DNA of 64,000 bases from Ganoderma boninense (Eukaryota > Basidiomycota > Agaricomycetes > Polyporales > Polyporaceae), in assembly GCA_002900995.3 (NCBI GenBank), contig CM035309.1:124001-188000 (forward strand). The letters run 5' to 3'. The translations under genes were made by a program, and so were the position numbers. Below are positions 57,474-64,000 of this stretch, one piece after another. Each line of letters opens with the position of its first letter. The stretch's first letter is position 1. The notes beneath the pieces are model-generated. The model was not told the origin of the DNA and did not search any database. It was given only the letters and a program-made list of their open reading frames with translations.

Positions 57474-59213
57474 TCCTCTCGTTTTGAGTGTCTCCATCAT
57501 TCGATTCTTGACTGGCGTTGCTGCTGACTGAACCTGCGACTAGCCGCACTAGCCGCATTGCAGCGCTAGCTCGTCTGGAAAAAGCGGAATGCATGATCTC
57601 AACATGTCAGTTGGAAACGTGTTCGAATCACGCCTCCGGTGAGTATATATGTTCTTGTTTGAGTGATGTCTAGCTCACTGAGTTGTCTGTAGCACGAAAA
57701 CGCCAAAACACGCCCGGAGATCAGGAAACTGTCACAGGCTGTGCGTTGAGCTTCATACGAGTACTAGCCGCTGTGTTCATTCCCGCTCGCTACCCCATCG
57801 GTAGTCAAGTCGCACAGCTTGGTCTCTTGCCCCTCTTCTCATCGTCGATAGCTCCCGCGTTCTATCCGGCTCTCCCTGTCAGCAACTGCCACCGTCGCTC
57901 CCAGTTGCTGATAGTTACCATATGACATACAAGGCCACGATAATTCTTGTGCCTGACCTTTTGCAGTGCTGCGGTCCAAGTTCATTCATGTCGTCCAGAA
58001 TGGTCATGAATGACAAATTACTGTCCTAGAGCCCCACGTCTGGCGGCGCAAGCGGTTCTACTTGTCATTGCACCTGTCTCGTGGGCTCAAGTGATACCGG
58101 GGTCACCTTCGAGCCCCGTGTCTGGTCTCGATTTCTACCAGTCCAATCTGGTAGTTAATTCCTCACGACCTCTGGTGCTGCTACAAACCTTCTGCACACC
58201 AGAATCGGGATCTTCATATCGTGAACTGGCATGACCACCCGCCATCCACTTACACAGTAGAACATCCCGGCCCAGTTAGCCCTCGAATAGTAGGTGTTAA
58301 CTGGCAGCGAGCATATATTGAAGGCATATTCACCAGCAGCGGGTGTTACATCATATGCTCCTGCCCCTAGTATACTCCAATGTGCGTACAGTCCAGAGCT
58401 TACCAACACGTCAAGGCGATCGGACCTTCGTCACAGGAAATTGCATATATTGCTCCAACACGCTCATCTCCAAGGAGACTTCAGTACGCAATCAACATCC
58501 TCGGCACAGTCCTGAAGCGAGTTGGTATTTGCAGAAGTCTTTACGGAGTGGACTTAATATAAGGCTAACGCGAAGTTGCCAACATGCAAGACGAGATGTG
58601 TGAACCTATGTTCATACCGAGTAAAAACGACTAGTATACCCCATAAACCTTGATTGCGAGATCGCCTTCGGATTCGCCTGGATGACCTCCACCCTCCGCA
58701 ACGTCGAGCCCAAGTCAAACTTCCTGATGGCCGTGGCGTGGGCTTACATGACCATACCACTGAGGAGCGTCTTTTACCTCTTGGGACTTTACGCCTAAAG
58801 ATAAGACCCCTACGAACCTGACCAACATTTTAGTATTGCATCTCCCCTCATCATGATCGTGCATTATATTCGATGGCGATATGGTTCATTTAGACTAAGG
58901 TCTAGTAAACGATTATCAGGGAAGAATCATAATGATGTTTCAGATAATGATCTCATCGGTCTGACGTTGAGCTGATATAAGAATACAAGCTCCCGATAAG
59001 CACATAGCTTATATGAGCAGACTGGTTTGGGCGGCAGGACGTAAATCGGCATATCTAGCCCAATTCGATTTTCCGATGCTTGCAACTGGCGCCGCGTCGT
59101 TCCCTCTCTCAAGCCGGTCGTCCTCGGTACTTAGTATGCGACTCAGTACATCTTCTGCGTACGATCTTCTACACCACGGCAGCTGACGTTATGACGGCGG
59201 AGGTCTCAAGATC
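57474..59213. other. Fragments only
   Basis: Plus 58010-58234 begins with a signal-peptide-like stretch (LAAQAVLLVIAPVSWAQ). Plus 58640-58798 reads NLDCEIAFGFAWMTSTLRN, VEPKSNFLMAVAWAYMTIPL, hydrophobic and coherent, like the last segments of a membrane protein. Neither can be completed. The 5' exon of the next gene should lie near 59076-59190. Confidence 0.35.
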
Positions 59214-60407
59214 TTGCCTTTATTATCTTTCTTCTCCGTCACCGTTCTTTCTGACCTCAAGAACATCACTGTCGACGACCACTATGGCGATCCCGTCACA
59301 GGCCAGTTTCCATACTACCAACCCGATAATATATGGATCGTCGGTTCGCCGAATGAAAGTTGTGGAGGCTGCCATGTCAACCCGCAGGTACTGGACGTCA
59401 ACCAGGTCTATAACCAAACCTGGCACGACACCACGCCTATGAATTCGCCTATACCCAGGACAGTGACTGTCCAGTTCACCGGGTCCGCGGTGTACGTGTT
59501 CAATATTGTCCCAAACACGCTCCCTAGAAACACCATCACATTTACCAACATCACATTCTCCGTCGACGAGATCAGCCCCTACACGTTCATCCACCATCCC
59601 GACAGCACGAGTACAATTCTATATCACCAGCTCATATACCAAAACACAGCGCTGGACCATGGCCTACATACTATTACCATGGCCGGTGGCCCTTATTCAC
59701 TCATTCTCTTCGACTACCTCATTTACACTACGCAAAGCAATGACACGACGTCGACCCTAGCCGGAACGCCCTCTACTTCAGTGAACGCCAGGGAGCCATC
59801 CCAGTCTTCCTCGGCTTCCAATACACCAACGCCCACTCCGCCGTCCTCGTCTCCCCACACGCCCGTCGGCGCTATCGCAGGAGGAGCAGTTGGGGGCGTC
59901 ATTCTTCTCTCCGGCGTGGCACTCGGGGCATTCGTTCTCGGAAGAATGCGCACGCGGCGCTCAGCGAGCCCTCCGGCACACCCTCTGCAAGCACGAGCGG
60001 ACGGAGATCCCAATACAGCCCTGCTCTCCACCGCGCACCTGGTCACGCCATGGGTCTACAGCGCAGAGGCCCATGGCGTCTCCAGAGAAGTCCGACTGCG
60101 ACCGTCTTCCGTCGTCGCGGTTGCAGATGGCACTTCGGATAGTACGGAATTGACACCAAAGCGTCGTAGAGAGCTTACCAGGAGGCTTGAAGCTCTGCAG
60201 CGCACGAGGTCCGTCCTCTCATCCCAGCCCGCCACCGACCACTCTCGGTCAGAATCGAGTGGTGGGGTTGAAACAGTCCTTGCGATGCAAGAGCTGGAAA
60301 TTCAGATTTCCCAGCTCCGGAACGTGCTCGCTGACTGGAACGATTGGAGGTTGGCTGACGGTGGCCATCCTGAGCATCTCGAGGCTCTACCTCAGTACGC
60401 AGAATAA
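59214..60407 (+). CDS. Single-pass membrane protein with extracellular domain
   Basis: The frame starts with a hydrophobic signal sequence (LPLLSFFSVTVLSDLKNITV) at a TTG; no in-frame ATG precedes it before a TGA at 59184, so a first exon carrying the ATG is expected upstream (candidate ATG 59075 followed by a GTACTT donor) or was lost. The extracellular part (ITVDDHYGDPVTGQFPYYQP, CGGCH, VQFTGSAVYVFNIVPNT, HTITMAGGPYSLILFDYLIY) has the beta-rich layout and the Tyr-Val-Phe and FDYLIYT blocks of a large Agaricomycete family. A Ser/Thr/Pro stalk leads to one membrane helix (GAIAGGAVGGVILLSGVALG) and a cytoplasmic tail with a coiled coil (VLAMQELEIQISQLRNVLAD). Role unknown, possibly wall or surface sensing. 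Confidence 0.75.
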   Translation: MPLLSFFSVTVLSDLKNITVDDHYGDPVTGQFPYYQPDNIWIVGSPNESCGGCHVNPQVLDVNQVYNQTWHDTTPMNSPIPRTVTVQFTGSAVYVFNIVPNTLPRNTITFTNITFSVDEISPYTFIHHPDSTSTILYHQLIYQNTALDHGLHTITMAGGPYSLILFDYLIYTTQSNDTTSTLAGTPSTSVNAREPSQSSSASNTPTPTPPSSSPHTPVGAIAGGAVGGVILLSGVALGAFVLGRMRTRRSASPPAHPLQARADGDPNTALLSTAHLVTPWVYSAEAHGVSREVRLRPSSVVAVADGTSDSTELTPKRRRELTRRLEALQRTRSVLSSQPATDHSRSESSGGVETVLAMQELEIQISQLRNVLADWNDWRLADGGHPEHLEALPQYAE

Positions 60408-61186
60408 CATCGTAATTTGGTGCGTGGTCCGCACGCTTTAGTTCCTGTTATACCTTCTGATGACTCGTTCCACAGCTTCAGGGTGGAGGACTGCCACGCA
60501 TGCTTAGACATACGATCATTGTCTTACGCTGCTCAGTGTACCCGTTAAACACAGTCTCTGGTCCCCTCTTCACACCAACCCTGGATCCACCGAGCACACC
60601 GCCCCTCATATACTCATGCAGTCCTCTCACCCAATTCCCTCCTCTTCCGCATGCCCTCCCTCAGCGTCAACCACCCTACTACGCGCCCCCGTTCTCAGAG
60701 CACCAGTGCCCCGGACAGCGCTCCAAGTCCCGTCCCGATCTTCATGTAGCACTCACACCCTATGACACTATGTATCACTATCACTTAGCGTTCCCTCCCA
60801 TTTGCTCACTCAGTGTATCGGTAGTTCCCCAGTGCAGCCGTCACGGTACCGTACTAGAGTTAGGATAGTGGCAGTAGCACCTTCGGCTGAGACGGCCTAC
60901 ATGCCACTATAGTAATCCCTGAATTTCTCTATGTATCTACAGTCTCTGGTCTTCCAGAAATCAGGCCCATGACAGCTGATAGCCATAAGTATGCCGCGCA
61001 TGCGCACCTCAGGCCTCAGACATTATGAACACGGAACTGACCTCCAAGATATTACGAAGTACTGTATATAATGCGCAACCATCATGATGACCGCCCAAAG
61101 TGATCCGTAGAACGTGAAGCAGGAACATTTCTCGTTGACCAGGAGCCGTTCCCATCCCCACTGGCAGACTACTAGTACAAGCGCAC
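60408..61186. other. No gene seen
   Basis: Intergenic between convergent genes. Plus 60500-60868 is open but Pro/Ser-rich and without a motif. Any terminators for both genes must lie here. Confidence 0.5.
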
Positions 61187-62035
61187 CTATCCCCGGCGAG
61201 ACAACACCTCCAGCGCAAACATGACCGAGAGCCCCGCGACGAGCACGCCGAACCCCGTCGCGCTCACCGCCAGCGCGTTCCACACCCCGAACGTCTCCGT
61301 GGCCAGATGCGGCATCATCAAGAAGCCCACGGGCATCGCGAACACGCTCATCGGCGCGCATATCGAGGAAATCGCCAGCGCGTCGTCCGCCGCGTCGTAC
61401 GGCCTTGGCATCCATATCCTTGTGCTCCTTCCTTGCAACTGCAACTGACGTCGACGCTCCGCCCTCTCCCGCCGCAGGTTCGGCAGCCGGCGCAGGACGA
61501 GGTCGACGAGCGCGAGCGCTCCCACGACCAGGGAGACGACAGGCGCGCCAGCCATGGACGCCTGGAAGGTGCCGTTGACATCCATGGTGTCGTATGGGGG
61601 CACCGCGGCGAGGGCGCAGAGCACGATGCCGCCGATGATCCAGGAGTACGCGCTGAAGAAGAGCGTGGAGGGGAGTCCGGCGATGAGGTGGATGGCGACC
61701 GTCTTCGCGACGCCGCCTCGGAGCGTCGTCGCCCGCCGCGCCAGGCTTGGACCATCTGTTGAAGAGGTCTCGATGCTGCGGTCTGGCTGCCGGGAAGTAA
61801 AGAGTGTGAGGAGCCCTATGGCGCCGGGGCTGGGGCCAGCTTCGATGTCCAAGGCACGCGTATGAGGCTTCAGGGCGGCCCAATCCTCAGCATCGCGGCT
61901 GTCCGAGTCTTCGCCTGCGTCTTCTTCGAACGGGAGCGCTTCGTACCCGCTTGGACGTCTGGCTGGGAACCAGGAAATCGTGGACTTGTGGGCATCAGAG
62001 ACGTTGCTTTGCGACACGAGGGTCTCTTGAGACAT
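61187..62035 (-). CDS. Multi-pass membrane protein, about 282 aa
   Basis: I start it at the ATG 62035 (MSQETLVSQSN) rather than 62158, because the upstream 41 codons are a translated heptamer repeat. The N-terminal third is soluble and acidic. Four hydrophobic segments follow: TVAIHLIAGLPSTLFFSAYS, WIIGGIVLCALAAVPPYD, GAPVVSLVVGALALVDLVL, and a C-terminal pair around APMSVFAMPVGFLMMPHLAT and NALAVSATGFGVLVAGLSVM. A short Arg-rich loop (RRLPNLRRERAERRRQ) separates segments three and four and should face the cytoplasm. No family name is known to me. A decayed relative lies at 144-470 and a similar-sized membrane gene follows upstream at 62546-63220. Confidence 0.7.
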   Translation of the reverse strand: MSQETLVSQSNVSDAHKSTISWFPARRPSGYEALPFEEDAGEDSDSRDAEDWAALKPHTRALDIEAGPSPGAIGLLTLFTSRQPDRSIETSSTDGPSLARRATTLRGGVAKTVAIHLIAGLPSTLFFSAYSWIIGGIVLCALAAVPPYDTMDVNGTFQASMAGAPVVSLVVGALALVDLVLRRLPNLRRERAERRRQLQLQGRSTRIWMPRPYDAADDALAISSICAPMSVFAMPVGFLMMPHLATETFGVWNALAVSATGFGVLVAGLSVMFALEVLSRRG

Positions 62036-62073
62036 GAGAGGCAAGAGGGAGAGAGAGTAGATACTATGCGAAC

Positions 62074-62115
62074 GTGGCGAGTGGCGAGTGGCGAGTGGCG
62101 AGTGGTGAGTGGCGA
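62074..62115. repeat. Heptamer repeat upstream of a gene
   Basis: Six copies of GTGGCGA (one reads GTGGTGA), 39 bp upstream of the ATG at 62035 on the opposite strand, in the leader or promoter of that gene. Confidence 0.9.
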
Positions 62116-62545
62116 GATAGGTGCTGGTTGAGCACGAAAATGTGTCGGTGCTGTCCATTTATGTAGTCTGGTACACTGCATACCGGTCGCCACGCGTTGT
62201 TTGTTTGCCCATCCGAAAGTGCGCCTCGAAGCCAAGCAGGGGTGATGGCTGTCGGCGTAATAGAAGGAATAATAACGGCCATACCGACTCCGACCCCTCT
62301 TTTACCTCTAGGCCCAGCTAAGATATTGTCCCGCCGGAGAGGTGCGAACTTTATTGAGGGGTTTGTGCACACAATAGGTAGTTGTGGCTGTGAACACAAG
62401 CCGGGATCTTACTGAGGAAGCTCGATACAAAAGAATAGAGCGCTCGCCACACGCGTATCCGCCGGGCCACTTCCCATCATTGACTGGGAAGCGATTCATT
62501 CTATGTACCAACAATCGCAGCGCTATTACAGACTCCATAGTATGC

Positions 62546-63220
62546 CTAGACCGTCGACGAGGGGTCACCAATCAACGGAAGTAGCTTCCTGATCGCGAGC
62601 ATCACCAACAAGACTACGGGAACAACTTCCCACAATGCTTGTACGAGAGCAAGTAAGCCGTCCCCTGAATCTCCCTCCTTGAAGCTGCGGATGGCGAACC
62701 CTAAGCTGGAAACGCCCGAGAAGAGGGCCACAGTGTACGCGAGCAGATACACGAGCTCCACTTTGCCTGACTGCCCGGTGCGAGCCGCGGCCATCTTCCA
62801 TCCGCGGAGTGTCCCTGAGGACCAGCGTTTCTCGGCGCACAAGAGGGAGGCGGCAGCCCCGGCGCAACCAACGCCAATGGAGTAGTCTACCGCTCTGGCG
62901 CGCCACGCGTTCGTTGCCGCCGCGTCAATGAAATAGAAGGGAAAGTTGAGGGCCCAAGTTGTCAAAGCCGCGATGGGGAGCGAGAGCGTCAAAGGGAGAC
63001 TGGAGACACGACCGCCATCTGGCAGAACCGGATGCGCCAAGTGTGGACCCTCCATGATGCTGGGCGGATACAAAGGCAGGTCTTCCCCGCCCTCGGAGTA
63101 TCCCAAAGGCCTATAGGCTGGAAATGGGACTAGAGGCATGCCCGACGGGCCTGAGCTCGAGACGGGCTGGTGGCCGTGGGACATTGGACCGGATGAGGGC
63201 AAGGGCGAAAAGGAATGCAT
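62546..63220 (-). CDS. Four-pass membrane protein, 224 aa
   Basis: A single open frame from ATG 63220. The first 75 residues are soluble and Pro/Ser/Gly-rich. Hydrophobic segments are LPLTLSLPIAALTTWALNFP, YSIGVGCAGAAASLLCA, VYLLAYTVALFSGVSSLGFA and VVPVVLLVMLAIRKLLPLIG. There is no signal peptide or known motif. Layout (soluble N-terminal tail then about four helices) is like that of the neighbour at 61187-62035, and both are read from the same strand, so they may be diverged tandem relatives. Function unknown. Confidence 0.65.
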   Translation of the reverse strand: MHSFSPLPSSGPMSHGHQPVSSSGPSGMPLVPFPAYRPLGYSEGGEDLPLYPPSIMEGPHLAHPVLPDGGRVSSLPLTLSLPIAALTTWALNFPFYFIDAAATNAWRARAVDYSIGVGCAGAAASLLCAEKRWSSGTLRGWKMAAARTGQSGKVELVYLLAYTVALFSGVSSLGFAIRSFKEGDSGDGLLALVQALWEVVPVVLLVMLAIRKLLPLIGDPSSTV

Positions 63221-64000
63221 GCCGTGAAACGAATAGAACTTCCGGGGTGCTCAGACACAGTGAGTTCCCAGCGAACCTAGGCCATCGAATGCGCCCTTAA
63301 GTACCCTTCATGATCAGCTTTACTCCCTCAAAAATGGGCGGCACGGTGGCACACAAATTCTACGTTCCAGCATCCGCAAGCACTTAAGGTGACCCAAACT
63401 GTTACGAGGAGGACACCACGGACAAGAAAAAAACAGGGATTCAGACAACAACCGTCCCTAGGCTCCCGCGGCGAGGGTTGCGAACGCATGAATCGCGCCC
63501 AATCCCTTGAGCGCTGGTGGCATACCAACGATCCTCGAGTCGCCGCGCTGCCGACGAGCGTGCTCCAGCACGCGACCCGCGCCACGTAGCCTCCATACCT
63601 CCTCTCAACAAGGATGGTCACAGTGGGCACGCGGGACAAGAGCGAAACAGGAACGAGCCTCCACCCAGCGAACATGACACGCGTGTACGCAGCCATGACG
63701 CCGACGTGGTACATTTCCAAGCGTTCGCAGGCGCGTATATGCGCTGGGGTCGTGCGTGTGCCGTCACATATCCGACCCCCAACACTATGTCGTGAATGCG
63801 GCAACAACGAAGAAAAAGATAAAGATAACAAGGGTGAAGGACGTACCACCGCATTCACAGTCCCTCTCACGTCCTTCCAGGAGCGAGTATGCAATCCTGA
63901 TTCCACAGTCTTCAGACACCATGTTTGCATATGCGCAACTAGAGTGCTTGAGCTTTGACGACATAGCCTTCACCAGAGAGCAAAAGGAGGACAAAGAGAG
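63221..64000. other. End of window; no confident gene
   Basis: A minus frame 63328-63930 (200 codons) and a minus start at 63994 (MSSFCSLVKAMSSKLKHSSC) with a GTACGT donor near 63845 suggest exons of a minus-strand gene continuing beyond or across the edge. Nothing recognisable. Confidence 0.35.

Noticed and set aside
57565..57645. tRNA-like stretch (TAGCTCGTCTGG ... GTTCGAATC)
   Set aside because: D-arm and T-loop resemblances exist, but the acceptor stem does not pair, and the stretch fits a coding exon ending at GTGAGT.
1..64000. CRISPR arrays, rRNA genes, bacterial operon features
   Set aside because: None present; spliced genes and element types are fungal. Short heptamer and trinucleotide repeats are simple minisatellites, not spaced arrays.

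Overview
The window is nuclear DNA of a filamentous basidiomycete, most likely an Agaricomycete close to the Polyporales. Genes carry many short GT-AG introns (about 45-65 bp), and the recognisable families are typical of that group: basidiomycete 7-TM proteins, a Plavaka transposase, expanded fungal families of unknown function, and a chromodomain Ty3/gypsy element. Genes are on both strands and there are no operons. Most exon models below were built by hand from splice signals and reading frame. This is inference from sequence only; no search was run.

Region 1 (1-7.4 kb): a decayed fragment of a membrane protein (144-470), a seven-transmembrane gene complete except for one in-frame TAG (1509-3269), a clean five-exon gene of unknown function (4941-5856) and a weaker model (5990-6542).

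Region 2 (7.4-17 kb): the first copy of a 1719-bp repeat (7420-9138), then two minus-strand genes (9482-11511, 12235-13799) that are paralogues sharing intron positions, and a plus-strand gene (15962-16918) from another fungus-expanded family.

Region 3 (17-29.5 kb): sparse. It holds a perfect 48-bp palindrome (18362-18409), a broken flavin monooxygenase (20494-21400), and unrecognised but coherent ORFs at 22.7-27.9 kb.

Region 4 (29.5-44.4 kb): a decayed SMC5 gene (29973-42690) followed by a methionine aminopeptidase fragment, the pair bounded by 422-bp direct repeats. SMC5 is split by two insertions: a 6.5-kb chromovirus (30464-36999, identical LTRs, AAGTT target duplications, Tf1-like self-priming signature) and a 2.66-kb near-perfect palindrome (39263-41920).

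Region 5 (44.4-56.1 kb): a JmjC protein with N- and C-terminal zinc fingers (45880-48569), the inverted second copy of the 1719-bp repeat (48731-50449), and an apparently intact Plavaka-type transposase gene (51342-56053).

Region 6 (56-64 kb): poorly coding DNA, then three membrane-protein genes: one single-pass type with an extracellular beta-rich domain (59214-60407) and two multi-pass on the minus strand (61187-62035, 62546-63220). The 61-kb gene is the intact relative of the fragment at the window start.

Overall this is an accessory, transposon-rich stretch with gene relics, nested insertions and large inverted repeats. The best candidates for new biology are the JmjC/repeat/Plavaka neighbourhood, the self-priming chromovirus, and the 1.05-kb-arm palindrome.
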